Below, one piece after another: positions 37,677-52,675 of a DNA stretch of 64,000 nt. The number at the start of each line of letters is the position of its first letter. Position 1 is the first letter of the stretch. A program made the position numbers and the translations under genes. The stretch comes from Eleginops maclovinus (lineage: Eukaryota; Chordata; Actinopteri; Perciformes; Eleginopidae), in NCBI RefSeq assembly GCF_036324505.1, contig NC_086355.1:22372518-22436517 (forward strand), read 5' to 3'. A model generated the notes under the pieces. The model was given only the letters and a program-made list of their open reading frames with translations. It had not been told where the DNA came from and ran no database searches.

Positions 37677-40185
37677 AGTTAAAGATGGTTTTGTGGCAAT
37701 CTGACACTTTAGTTAAAGAATGACTTCAGTCTCTTCATGGACGATGCTGGCAATAAAAAAAGCCACATATCAAGGGACAACTCGGTAAGTGATTTTTATT
37801 AACATGTTAAGTGCATTAAACTGTAAACTATATTCTTTCATGGTTTGATTAATACATTTACACCCTTCTCTATCTAGTTTCACATATCGAAACAGAAACA
37901 GGTGTTGTTTGTACCCGGTGCTAGGAAAGATACTCTACGTGACTACTTCTCATGACAGTTCCAAAAATAGAGCTCGAAAGGGGTTAAATATAGTTCATGT
38001 CATTTTATTTTGGATTTGATGACTCTGTTAAAGTGCACTGTTGCTTCTGGGTTGTGAGAGTGGTGTACAGTTGCCCTGGTTGCTCAATACAACCTGAGAA
38101 GCAGTAGCTCTGCACATTCGGGGAGTAATAGGAGAACAGAGAGCTATCTAGATGACGCTGTATGTGAAATTAGTATTTGTGTATCCAGGTTTTTAGATTC
38201 AACATTTTGCATCCATTTCAAAATTCTTCCCTTTTCCCATTCTTCAGGTCAGGTTCATCATTAGCGAATACCTCAGTTTTGATGCAGAAAATATCAAAAA
38301 CAGTGAAACAGGTGGTTAAAGAGACAGCTGGCAATATGAACCATTGCTGACCTTTTAAATAGTGTGGTCACATGGTCAAAAGATGATCATCAGTTAAACC
38401 TTCCTAATTACTCCGATGTGCCCCTTGGGTGCCGAAGGCAGCGTGTAAAGAGTAGATTCTGCTGCTGCACACATTTCTGGACATGAGCAACTGAGGAGCA
38501 CGTATCCCAGAGTGAGAGGTATCAAACAAGAGCCCATGCAGGCAGAAGTGAGGGGAGAAGGGTGAAAGGAGGGACGGGGGTCCTCACTGGCATTTATCCC
38601 CTTTCCCAGAGGTACTTTGCAGAGTGTTGGCCCTGAAGCAATGCTGAAGCCATCTCTCAGCAGAGGCCACGTAAAACAAGACGTGTGCTGTGGTTTGACC
38701 TTTAGCGGTCCTAACTATAATATTATCATAAGACGAGAGCTCGGATTGCACTCCTCCCTGTGGTGGGATTCTGTGTCCATATGAAAAGGCGATGAGTGAA
38801 AACCTTGCGTGGCTATACGTTTCCCTGTTATCCAAATGTGGTCAAATCACACTCAGTGTCTCTGTAATGACACAACTAATTTTCTCCAATTAAATCCTGT
38901 GTTTGGTACCATCACTTCTTGAAGCGTATAGAACATTTTTAACTAATCATATGCATTTAAATCTTTGCCAGCACTCTCTTTCTTTAAGTTTTAAGGAAAG
39001 TCTTATTTATTGTATTTCCCCACAAGAAAACTCACACATTACCGAGCACGCGAATGATGGTGTAATAGACTAATGTCTTTAGGAAGTGGCACCGACACAA
39101 GTTAGCACAGTGTCAAGGATTTGATAAACTTTGTGGTTAAAATTACAGTGCAAATCTCTAAAGCATTTGATACAGCCAGGGATAATATACAACTATCTGT
39201 CAATACTAACGGTCGAGCAACTGGCACTCATTGAGGGAAAAGAATTATGGGTAGTAGCTGGCAGTGTACAGTGGCCCCGAGCTTGCCAATACCCATTCCA
39301 ATGGTGCCACAATGAGGCTCAGGGGCTGCAAGAGACCCTGGCTTTGGGACTGAAATCAAATTAGGGAGTCAGGTGTTACTCTGTGGGAGCAAAACGCTGT
39401 TGTTAATCCAAGAAAATGCAAACTATGCAAGAAATCTATTCACAAAACCAAAACACAAATGTGTAATAATTGGTTCACAAGAGCAAACCTGTTTAAGAAC
39501 TAGATCAATGTCTCAATTTGTTGTACATCTGGACTCATTTTTATTTAGTGGGGTTAAAATAGTACTTCTATGAGTCTTCTGCTGAACAACACTTGAAGAA
39601 CACTTTTTCAGGCACATGACAAGTCAAATTGTTTTGAATAGGCACACAGTGAGTAATTGATGTAAAATGGTAATTTTGTGGGTGAAGTATACCTTTAAGT
39701 GTGACCAGAGGAACGCATTTTCTTTACAAATCTCTAGGGCAAGATTTACCAGTTCCCTGAAAAAATCTATGAGAAGGTTGGGCTATTTCAACACAATCAT
39801 ACCATACATTCATATAGTTAGTAACACCTGAATCTGGTCCTCGACTATTATCCACTGAAGTATTATTATACTTAAATGACAGACGTCTCTGTGTGGATAT
39901 GTTTTTAGTCACATTCTAACCTGTGATTATTTGTTCACCACAGAGCAATCATAACAGTTTGGCTCCAGCAGTTCTATCAAGTTAACTATTAGTTATGTTA
40001 AGTTATTTATTGTGAAATGAAGGAACAAAATAAAAAGCACAAAATGTGGAGAAATACCTCCTTCTATGTTCTGTCTGTAACAATGTTGGACATTTGAGTA
40101 GAACAGAAACAAATCAAGCAGCTTATATTGAAGATAATCAGCTGCATTAAAATGAGACAGCTGGATATTGCACTGCTGTGATTTT

Positions 40186-40191
40186 TTTATT
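40186..40191 (-). promoter_or_regulatory. pms1 polyadenylation signal
   Basis: AATAAA on the minus strand starts only 12 bases after the TAA stop. A further AATAAATAAC lies near 40005 and could serve a longer 3' UTR. Confidence 0.5.
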
Positions 40192-40202
40192 AAGGTGTGC
40201 TG

Positions 40203-43200
40203 TTACAGCTCTAAAGGCTTCAGCAGAGCTTTAGCCTCCTGGTCAGTAGACGGGACATCAGATAGATGTTGGAGAAACGGTCGTCCATGGATACAGCTCC
40301 GGCTGCTCTCTCCAAGCTGCTGATCCATCCTTAGGAGAGATTCCTCCACATCCTCCCTGGACAAATGTGTAGGTAGCTGACGGGCAAGTCGTACCGCTTC
40401 ACCCTGTGAGTCACAATTTAGATATTTAATAACATCAACACCAGTAATGCCATTTGTTTCTAATGTATAGCATCTCTCACTTGTAGGTAGTTAGTGACTT
40501 TAAGTGGCCGGCACTCTTGCACGGTCATAGCCTTCCTGTGAAGAACTGCAGTCAGGATCTCCCTGAGGTCCTCCACACCGAGGTAAGGCACGCAGTCTGC
40601 CATTGCTGTCACTTCCAGATGTCTCTCGTCCGAGACGAGGCCTGGCCAAAACAAGCAGAAAACAAGGATTAATATACTCCAGACGCCACTACTATCTCCA
40701 GGAAAGAATAATAAATAAATATTGTGGTTTACGGCGGGAGTGATGACCAAGTTAAACAAGCGAGGGGCCAAATGGAGTGTTAAATGACTAATAGAAGCCC
40801 CAGCAGACTGGAAGGAAGTAGTCTTGTAGGGTAGAAGAATGATAGCTTCTCATTTCATGAGGAAATACTGCAAATCATGCACGATTTATATTTCCGATAC
40901 ACGTCTCTGGATGCAAAATGAACTCAGAATGGTTCGAAAAAAAAAACCTGGAGAGGCAGTTAAAATATTTCTCAAACATTTCTGTGCTGATTGTGTTGCC
41001 TGTGCACAATTGGACACATTTGCCTTTTTAAAATGTATGCAAAGAATAACACTTGTAGTTATTGTGAAAAAAAGCATATTAAACTCAATACAAATGTTTA
41101 CTGGGTTTTTCAAATTGGCTGTAACTGTTGGATCACACTAAACACAATACGATATTACTGGATAATACAAAAAAATACACATTTAATATAATCATAAGGA
41201 ATGGACAACATATGCAGCAGAGATTGTGCTATGAGACCATCTTACATGTGCCGCTACCTTCAGTCCCATGCACACCCACCGAGGCTGGCAGTGCCAAATG
41301 AAAATTCCTTGAATATCTCAAAGGGCAAGCGTTCTCATCACCTGCACACTGGGGTACAAACCCACTGTGAGCGCTCTCTGTCAGGCAGAGAGCTAATGTC
41401 AACTGAGGTGAACCGTTCCAGCAACAAAAACAACCAACACTCACGGGAACAGAGAACTAATGTCACAATTATACAAAAACAAGTCTAATTGGAGTAGTTC
41501 TGGTTTATTTGTCCGTTATATTTATCATTTATAATGACCTTACTGTTGACTGTTTAATACAGCCTATACACTGTTTATATTGTATACTGTCATGTTCAGA
41601 GCAATTCATAAATACATATTAAGAAATGTGATTTGGCATTCATAAAGAGAATGATGACTTCTGAACAGTTATATCCATGCAGCATTATTTTAACTGGTTG
41701 TTTAAACGTACCAGTTCATTGGTAAGTATGACTGAATATATTGTCAAATGAAAATAACCTCTAGTAAATGTGTCCGCATAGAGATGCTATGGTCACTGTC
41801 CATAATGTTATGTATGGTTGTAACCTTTGTAATGTGTCAAAGTTATTTTGACATTTGCCTTGATCTATTGCAGACAAGGTTTAAATGACAAAACAAATAT
41901 ACAGGTTGGTTTGGTATTGTTCTCTCATGATTTACAACTTCAATAATTCATAATTTTTCATGATGGACTTTCTCTTTAAAAGGAATGGAAATATTTTTCC
42001 AAGACTGGCAATCAGGAATAATTGCCTGTAATCCAGTTACCTGAAACTGTATGTCTGAGTTTTCTAAGTGACTGGTGAACTATGACATTAAATGACGGCA
42101 AATGGCTCCAACATTTGGTAAATAAAACTAGGCCATCCATGAAACCATTAAACTGCGTGATTAACAAAAAATGGCTTGTTCTTATATTAGTAGTGGGAAA
42201 TGATTAATATTCAATTATATAAGACTGCTAGTACAGCAGCATTTGGTCCACATTTATATAAAATATACCTGGAGTGAGTTGGATTTTAAAGCCATTTGCC
42301 ACAAGCCTGGGATCAGAGAGGAGGGCCCCTCCGTGGAGCTCAGGGCTGTGTTTCTCCATGTTGCACAAAGCCTCAGTATATTCAGCCCCTCCGAGACTTC
42401 TATAAAAGAGAGACAAGGTGAGGTTTAACAAACACATTAGGAGAGCCTTAATAAATATGGATAGGATTTGTTTGTCTTAAAAATAGTTTGAAACATCCCT
42501 GTATGTAAAGAAATTGGATGAGTGTTCAGTTTTCCACAAAACAACACTCAGGCTTGACATTTTGCTGGTGAGAAGAAAGTTTTACGTTACCCATCTGTTA
42601 ACGGTATAGGGTTCTGCAGACTCACTGCTGGAAGTATATTATTCTCCAGGAGTCTCTTAAACAGCAAGGCTTCCTCCACCCGAAATGGGTTTAACAACAT
42701 GAGCCTCTGACCACATAAAATGACCCAGGCGCTCTGAGAGGCCAGCCGGTTTACAAGACGGAGGCCCCGTGGCACTGCGCTGCTCTGGGATGAAAGGCGC
42801 TGGAGCTGCAGCCGAAGGGCAGCTACGCTGCAGGGGAGGGGCTGAGAGGGTTTCGGTGCAGGGCTCCTCATCTTCTTTTGGGGCTGTGCAGAGAAGAGCT
42901 CGTCCAGCAGCTGCTGGTTGGACAGCGGGGCCTTGCGTTTTTGGCCCTGTGCATGGCCCCTTGGGGTGCTCACACTCGTCTCTCTCTGGCCTTCAGCAGA
43001 GGCCATCCTGGTCTTCTGGTCGTGGTGCTCCAAGTGTTTTTTTGCCTTCTCCTCATACCTGCAGAGTGCAACCAAGTCTTTAACAGTAAAACATAGGCCA
43101 GTGTCGACCCAATGGAATCTATCCCAGGGCCTTTCTGTGCATGTCCTGTATTGTACCTGTGGTTTTACAATTGCATTTTACTGTTCTCTTTTATCCTATG

Positions 43201-46200
43201 TCCTCTATCTTCTGGTGTTTGCTCTTTCGTCTTAATTCATGCCTGTTATGTGTTGTGCTTTTAGAGTGTCTATTATCATCTGGCCGGGGAAAACAGCTGG
43301 AAATTAGCCATGTTGTCTAAGCTGCCCATTTTACTGTTTTTGTTAAAGTTAATTAATGGGGACTGTCCACAAAAACATAAACTAATAAACTAAACTAAGT
43401 TCCTTCCCAGCATGCACTGATTTGGAAATTTGTATAACAACACATACTCAAGCTTCTAGGTAAAATTAGAATTAAATAACTTCCCATTTTACGCATGAAG
43501 TTCCTAACTACTCAATCTGAAAAGCAGTAGTATAATGTCTTCTGTGGCTCTTAACCAACGTTTGAGAGTAAATACCCCGTAATGATGTCATCAGGGTTAT
43601 CTTGGATTGGGCTTGACAACTAACTTTTTAACAAGAGCCAGCATTGGAACATCAAAGTGCAGATACAGCAAAGTACAATAATACAACATCAGGATATCGC
43701 TGCCTATTCTTAATTTGACCTTTCTACTGTTAGGCTATCAACTTAATGCAAGTGCAACAACATAAACATAACAACCATTCTGTGCTGACATCGGCAGGGG
43801 GACAGCTAGTTAACTTTAGCTGTTAGCAGACGGTGGGCAGCAAAGTTCTGTAAAAAATATTTGAAAAAGAAAATAATAAAGCCAACAGCTGACAATGTTA
43901 GAGCTTCCGTTGAGCTGCCTTACGATGATACGTTCAAGCTCTATTAAAAATAAGTATTGGAAACTCATTGTGGTAAAAATGTAGTTTTCATCAAGAAACC
44001 AATATATACGAGAGAGGGATCTTTGACCGTGTTCCCAACACTAGTTCCAAGCATCTTGTAATATATAATTAAACAAAGGCGTTTAATCAAAGCATAACTG
44101 TTAATAAAAATACAATCATTTATTCAACAACCATTTGAGCTGTGCGTCTTTTGCTAAATACCACTATGGATGACAATAGCAAAGTGAAATCCTAACATTC
44201 TTTCTGGCTTTACATATAGTTTTGATGACAACTTATTTTTATGTTTATTTTCTACAGTGTAGCAAAGCTGTTAAGGATTACAATTTATAAAGGGATATTA
44301 AAATGTATAAATATAATCTTTAACATGTTCTTCATAGAGAGCTTTCCTCTGCAAATCAGTATGCTAACTCATGTATCCGTGGAATCTTCATATGTTCAGC
44401 ATTAGGGCTTACACTTCAGCACCCCATTATTCTAAGAACCTGTTTCGTGAACTCGTGCAAGTGTAATTCCTAGAAGTGGCGAGCCACTTAACAGTGGCGG
44501 TGAAAGGAGCAAAGTCCTTGCCACATCTTATTTCATGTTTAAGACAGCCGTACGTCAAGCCAGGATTCCAAACAGAGGTCTTTTTCCATACACTCTTCCA
44601 TACCTTACATAAGGGCCCAAATACTGCTGATGCACATTTTCCAACTTTGCAATTAATTTAAATTGGTATGAAGTAATCTAACATAACCAGGCTGGGGTAA
44701 CGGTGTTGTTCCATGATGCCACAGAGTAGCTGGGTGGATAGAGATCAGTAGGAAGCCAGGTTTGTGCTTACTTTTACTGACATGGCCGTGCATCTGGACT
44801 ACATCCATGAAGCTTTCAGGACTCACCTCTCTACTATTACAGTATAAGTATTGATACAATATATTGATTGAACCTTAACGATGGACTGTGCGCTGTGCTA
44901 CGCCCTTTGACCTGCTAATGGAAGTAGGCTGTGAATGTTATGTAAACTTAGATCTCAGACATGAGCCTGGAGAATGACACTATACTTACAAAAATACATG
45001 TTTATCTGATCATCATGTTTTATTTTTTTGCTTATGAAACTCCATCCCTGTCTTACCTTCATTATTGTAAATCCCTTGACCCTGAGGGAGCAAGGGTCAA
45101 ACACAAACAGTCGTTACCGCTATCTGTTCTGTGCCAAATCTGTTCGTCACTAGCCAACTATGTGTCACACCACTTCTGAAGTAAGCATTGGTGAGCTTTG
45201 AAATACAAAATGAACTGGTACCTAGGAACAGGACATTTAGATATTAGATTTATGTTGTGCTTTTAATTAGAAATCATGAAATATCATGAATAAAAAAGGG
45301 AATATTTAGTTTCTATCAGTTAATGTCTCTATGGACGCTTATGTTCAGGCACTGTTTTCGGTTTATTAAACAAACACACATTAACTCAGTTTAATATTCT
45401 TATTATTCGTAATACTTTGGAAATAGAGGACCTTTCAGGGTTAGTGATATCTGCCATGATGCGTAAAATGACATCTCTTAGCCCCTATTAGATGCTGTTG
45501 TCTGGAAATTAGAAACACAGCTCGTATCAACAACATTTCCAGACTGGGTTTTTACACAAATGACAGTTCAGACTCCCCCCCCCTCCCCTCCTTGCTCTGC
45601 CTTGCATAACAAGAAATGGAAACAACTGCTTGGAAAGGTGAAGGTCTGGAAACTCACTTCTTACGATCTTCCTCCCTCAGATTTTTCCACCTCTCCTGAA
45701 CTGTGACGCTGATATCCTGCAGGCTGGCTGTAGGTTTCTCCCTGAGGACGTCTGCTCGGGCCTCCTTCTCGAACAGGGCGGCAGGGGTCAGCGGTGCCCT
45801 CATGGCGCGGTTGCTGATCAGGTCGTAGGCCGTCAGAGCGGCCCGCTTCTCCGTTATGGTGTTGAGCATCTTTTTGTTTGGGCTGCCATGACTCTTTGCC
45901 TTATCTGAATCATTGTTCTTTGAGGGTTGGTGGATGCTGACGGGCTGCAGGGGTTCACCTGATACAGGGTCGATCAAAGCCGTCCCGCGGCTCCAGTCTT
46001 CGGCAGATATGTCGTTGTTTGTCGTGTCTGCATCTGACACAGCGTTGTCTTCGAGTCCCTCAGGGGACTTGCTTGTAGTCTGGGCTGTTTCATCATCACA
46101 GAGAGAAAAGCTGGAGTCGAGCCTAGCTGGGATCTGGTTGACAATCCAATCCTCAGCTATGGAGGATGAAGAGCTGCCATTTGAGGTTGGACGGTCCAGT

Positions 46201-49200
46201 GAAGCTTCAGTGCTTGATGGAACGGTGTCACTGTGTTTAGGTGTATCTTTGAGGTAGGTCTGTTGCTTGCTGGGACCGTTATCCCTCTCTACACTTTGTT
46301 CATTGTTGGGTTGTGAAGCCTCAGTCTGCAAAGGACTGGACGGTCTGGAGGATGTGTGATGGGTGAGCTGCTTTGCTGTGGGGGCATCATTAGACCGATA
46401 GCCATAGAGAGACACTAGAAACACCTCCACTGCGGTCAGCACAGCCTCCTACATTTCCGATGGATCAGAGAGTGTGAAAGAAATGGCACCACAAACATTT
46501 CTACAAAACAATATCAGTCGTAAATAAGGTCAACATAATTCATAGTCTGCCTGCATGATTAGAGAGCAAAAAAAAATAGAAAGGTCACGTCAGTCAGCTA
46601 TTTTTTGCACAATGAGACTGTATTTTAAATATAAGACTATGTTTAAATTAGTCTAGCCCCATTCCTACTGCATCATGAGTAAACTAACCTCTGACCTAAT
46701 TATTTCCAAACATACAGAAATCCAGCTACCTTGTCATGAAGAAGAACCTGGGTCTTGTCCGGTGTCAGATTGACATCGACTGAGCTTGCTGGAACTGTAA
46801 TCTTAAGCATGACTGTGGGATAACGGTTCCGCGCTGAGTCATCCGGATACTGAGCTGTGTAGTGTTGACGCAATAACTGACCATCCATCACACAATCCAA
46901 CGAGGAGATCCACAGGTTTTTTAAGTAAACATGCAATAAAAGAATGGTATTAGACACAAAAGAGTATTCCTTGTTTTGTATTGAGTTATCTAAAATGATT
47001 ACCTTCATTATATCTTTGTGGTGGACAGGCCGGTTGTTGACGAATATAAATGTTTTGTCCGGGTTAGAGGAGCTTGTAGAAGAGTAATCTGCTCCAGGCT
47101 TTGGAAAAAAGCCATCTAGAAAAATCTGAACAAAAAAACAAAACTATGTTTATGATCAAGCACAAAGTCGGTTTCCAGTAAGGAACCTTGACATTATCAA
47201 ATAACTAGCATTTTAACTTTATCATCATTACATTTTCAATTAGAACGGCACGGCTGATCCATTCTGCTGACAGCACAGCTGCACAGCTGGGAAGGAAGCC
47301 ATTAATTCTGCTTGTGCGCATGCAAGGAGGCACTCAGCAGCAAGAATGGCATACCGACATATACTGTCACGGCATCAAGAGGACGAGTAGTAAATCTAAA
47401 AACCCAGAAAAGCTCACCACACATCCCATCAACTCATTTAAATGTTGGTGGTCGGGTCAAAATTGACCTATTTCTACATTTGGATACAAGAGGTTATTTT
47501 AATATAATTGCCAGAAAAACATGGGTGTTATTAAAATGTATAGCATCTGGTGTAATGGTGTGCTGCCAATAACAAACGGAAGTGGTTTCAAAATAGAATC
47601 CAGAATAAACACTGAGATGTCTCAACTATAGTCTAAATAATTCTGATTGATTTCAGCTTTATTTTGGCAAAAAAACAAGTTTTCATTTTGTCTAAATGAG
47701 GACGATAGGTTCACCTACGGTAATTGTTGGATTGAAGTTGCCTTTAAGTGTAGCACATCGTTTGGGGTATGAGTTATACTATATGCTTCATAAACAGTCA
47801 AACCAGGAGAAAAGCACAATAACAAGGCTGATATTAAACTTATTTTTGCAGTAAGAAGTTGGTAATTTCCTCTCAAGTGTATCACCTTGCAGGCACATCA
47901 CCTTTCACCTAGAGTCATGCTCTTCCTCAGCTGAAATTGATGACCCGAATTACAACTGCACAATTGCACTTTAAACTGCATCATCATCATGAATGTAAGC
48001 TAGTAAGAAATGATGGAAAGCTATTAATGCACTACAGATTGCAAGCGGCAAAGCTATGCTATTTTCCACATGGCCTCGAGCTCATTATTAGCAGCAACGC
48101 ACGGCAATGAAGTTAATAAATGAACTGCTGTTTCAGGTCGGGGCACATGTGCTTCTCTGTATTTCTGCTCATTAGGGTCACTTTATGAGAGCACGAACAG
48201 CACCTCTGGCCCCGAAGGACCGTGGCTATGTGAAGTCATGCTGCCAAAAACGAGTGTCACATTTTGTTCTGCAGAAGAACGGCTCTTAAGATTCTCCCGG
48301 AGCGAGGCCCCGGTGAAATTGTCAACCTGGTTCCCTTGATCACTAAGCTTTGGTGTTGGGGACAAAGAGGAGAACAGTTCTCTTTCATTGCTACAGGGAG
48401 TAGGAGGAAGAGGTGAAAGGTTGTTCTCATAACTGGGCACAGAGGCGCAGCAGCATAATAACAACAAGAAAGAGGAAAATGAGAGAGAAACAGGGTGAAA
48501 AGGGCTGCTCCATATCTGTCAGAGTGGATTAGCTGGCAGCCTGGCAGCAGGTACGAGCCACATGACACCTACCGTGACCAAGCAGAAAGTTACTGCTTGA
48601 CAATAATTCGATTATGAACAGCGCAGCAACACAAATCTCTCAGTTTTCATCAGGAAAAAACTCAAGAGAAAAGGGCAAGGGAACAGTTGGCCAGCCACCA
48701 ACTGACCACATTTGCTGGCTGCAGACCAGGCGTTCAGGATGAGGTATTAGCTCACGGTCAACTATAACGTGCATGCACACATTTGCTCTGCAAAATGTAT
48801 CGCTCTTAACTCAACATTAAATGTAATATTGACAGTTATATTTAGATCTTAAAAAAGCAAAGACAGTGTTTCTTTATAATTTTTTTCTCATGCAAATCAC
48901 TCAATGTCAAAATGACTTCAGGAACATTCCTAAAAACAAATAAAATCACAACCACATGTCTCAGTTGTTAACGTGAATTGAATTTTGCCTGAAAAAGAGA
49001 CTAAATCACATGTGATTTCAGGATGGACATGTTAAAAATGAGCTTTTTTAAGGGGGCAAGTATGTGTATTATGACAAACTGCCATAATTGCCCCACAATG
49101 AAGGGCAAAGGGGCATGGGAGCCTCAGTGTGAGAGCAAAGAGTGCAAGTAGTGTAGTGGAGGTGGAGGAGGGGGGGGCAGCTTACGGCTTTGTGCCAGCT

Positions 49201-52200
49201 CAGCCGTGCAATGTCCCTGTGACGCTCATCCGTCAGAGTGCATTGCACTCCATGTAGTCTCTTCACATTCACGCCATCCTTTTCTTAGAATGAACAGAGG
49301 TGACTTTGATCATAAGACCGTCATACAGATTTAAGGAACACTTTACCCCCAAAATGTACATTTGTATATCAATGACTCACTGTGTTACTTTTACGTAAAC
49401 CAAGGAACCCAAAAACTGAAAGAAAATCCCGATGAGTTTTGGCTTAAACCTTACTATTCACGCCTGCACAAGCGTGAACCTGTACATGCAGAAGTGATTT
49501 AAGTAGTAAGGTTTTAGTGAAATACATGTGTTTGTTAAGAAGTGAGCATACAACTTGATAAATGAGACTTAGATTATACTGCAGGAGTTCTTTAAAGTTT
49601 GTAAACAGATGTTTTAATATTGTTTTTTTGTTCATCAAGGATTCTCCATTCCCCATAGAGGCATGCCAGAAATACCATGAAATCAGGGACACACAAGGAT
49701 GACTTCCTAATCTATAAATGGTCGTTGCAGCCAAAGAAAACTTGAATAAAATGGATTTGCTATATTTCTCTGTGACCTCTGCATATTTGCCCTTAACTGA
49801 CCTCTGGCTGCTCTTGGCGATGGTGGCAAGGGAGCAAGTTGGCAACGGTGCTGGCCCCCAGTGTAGCAATGAGGGCACTTCTGTGATCGGCCACCTTGGC
49901 CTTCTGCCAGACCACCACCTGCAAACAATATGACACCAGTCAACCTCCATAAGTCCACATCAGGCGGATCACACAGCATAAACACCCGTCAAGATAGTAA
50001 CTGGGCCACTGAAAAGCAGCACACATACCTGCAGGGCATACATTTTGTTTCAGTCAGGAGATTCAGCAAGAGACGCACACACACCAGCATGAACAGAAGC
50101 CATGTCAGAGCATGTCCAAATGTGGGGCAGGGAACATTAACGATATGGTGAAGACAATGTGGTTAAAGTGAAAAATAATGCCTTTAAACTTACATGATAT
50201 TAACCATGCTATTATTTCACATCAACAAGAACTGTTGTATTATTTAAACTTGAACCCTAGAAGTATTGGTGTGGATGACAATATTAATATAGACAAGTGT
50301 TAAAACATTACAACTGTGCACAACTATACCCCATGTTAAATCACGCCTCAAACACCACATTTATTTCCGCTGACTTTGTGTTTCGCTCTTTTCCTTTTTA
50401 TTTATTTTTATGAATGTTGGTTTGGATTCATTTGGTTGTTTTTGCATAAATATTTGTCGTTGCCCCGGTAGCGCGCGCTTTGCTTGCTGACACTTTGTCT
50501 CTTTTCCCCTCTTTGCTCAGTTTTACGCATGTACAAAAGTATTTTACTGAAAATAAGTTTTTGAAAAAAAGTTATTATTTATGGTCATAATTATTTTCCT
50601 GAGTATTACCGAGTATTTTCACACCCAGGAATTAGCTTATGTCCACCAGTGAATATATTTTGCGGGTGTTGATTTCTAAAAGCATGCACTCCGTTGCAGG
50701 GCATGTCTCGGCTATTAAATACGCAATTTAGCGCATGTAAATGGATCACTCCTGTAAACGGTTTTTCAAGAAGCTGTGAAACACGACACAGTACAAATAG
50801 CAGAGTTGGAGATAAAGGATAGGGGCAACGGAGTGCTGATTGCACAAAAAAGCCACACTAGCTTCTTCTGAGTCTGATAACATCCAACCTGATTTCTATG
50901 AAAGTTATAAGATGGTCCTGTGGCCCCTGGGTGACCCACAGCACCCTTACACTCCTGTGGCTGCAGCTGAAACCGAATCTGGGGTTAAGTGTGCAGCTGT
51001 GTTCAGCAACTTACTCAGGCATCATAATCGGAGTTAACAGTCAGTAATGTTTGTGTTCGGGGCACCTGACAGTTAGCTGCGGTGGGAAAGGAAATAAGGG
51101 ATGGAAATGTGTAATAGCTTAATAGTTCCACAGCTGATTAATCTGATACTATGTAATGGAACAACACAAAATAACTGGCTTCCTTTTATTGTGAAAAGTG
51201 TGCAACCCAAGGGAAAGGTGATAAAAAGTAACCAGATAAAAAAACAATATAACTCCGATGGTAAATAATGACTGGTGTTTGGGTCGATGATAAAGGCTGT
51301 CAATACATTTGGACAGAGTGGAATATTATGCACGGCTTTGGTATGTGTGTTAGTTATTGTGAACTACGTCACCCAACAATCAAGTCGTTTATTGGCTTTC
51401 CATTCGCTAAAGGACATAAACACTCCTTAAAGCAACACTTCTATGGTTGCAATTAACAATCACTTAAGGTCAGAGAGTTTTTTATGAAGGAAAAATCGTC
51501 ACTGGAGTCAAGCTGAGTGGTTGGAACGATATAAAGGCATGACAGCAGACATGTGCAGGCGCTGACTGCAATGACACAAAGGTTTTATTGAATTGTATCT
51601 TGTAATGTAGATTTAGACTCTTGTGCAGGGCCCGTATTATCTACAGTAAAGTTAAAAACAGATTTGTTTTCCTCATCTTAGAGAGGCTTGATACAGCGTT
51701 TCCCTCAGTTGCTCTATATTTCGAGTATACAATAACCGTTTTTGATCACCCAAATGTCATTGCAGTACCCTGTTTAAATAAATACCACTGAACTTTCATA
51801 CATGTCATCAGTATACTAGAAGTAAACATTAGAGCTGCCACCTTAGTTTACTAATGTTTAGTCGACAGACAGGAAAAATAATAATTTGCAACTCATTTGA
51901 TAAACGATCGATTGTGAGTAAATACTTACTGTATTTACTTTTGTTGCTTTTTTCTGATATTTTATAAACCTAACAATTCATTTATTTATCTGGATAATAA
52001 AAACTAATAAAAGTTCATCACTTTCGATGATCATTTATAGAAAAGAATGCATGTCATTGTTACATATATAAATAAATATAGATGTTTCGTGTCCTATTGG
52101 CTCGATAAAAGGTTTCTTCTGCGAGTTTCTAAGGTGCTTCTACAAGTCACATAAATATTTTCCATCACGGGTCACAATTTTACAGCTCACTGATGCGTGT

Positions 52201-52615
52201 TAGTACTGACAACAAAACATCAGGAGGCTGGAGAAAATGCCTGTCTTCCCGAAGGTGTTCTTTTCTTTTGGAAATCTGTAACTTTATTCTTGACAGAAAT
52301 CTTAAGGGGCAAAATATTTGTATTGTACTACAAACGCCGTGCAGATCCTCTACCACAATATTTCACATTAACTAATAAGTTATGTTTTCGCCGGGAAACA
52401 TCATATTACAAAATGGGATGATTTAGTCATTTTGTCTCCCCCCCAAATTATGTGTCTTGTATTTAATGATTTTTTTCATTGATGGAATTACCACATACAA
52501 AACAAGAAATGCAGCACAAATGCAGATCATTTCATGCAAGTTAGTTCTCGTTCTTTATAACGTTGCTTTTTTAAAACACAATTTTGACTTCTTTCAAAAG
52601 TTTAGTACAAATATC

Positions 52616-52675
<60 letters not shown>

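Noticed and set aside
40460..40771. Long minus-strand frame read through as one exon (VRDAIH end)
   Set aside because: The true pms1 exon is 40641-40481; the ends of the frame are intron sequence beyond AG and GT sites.
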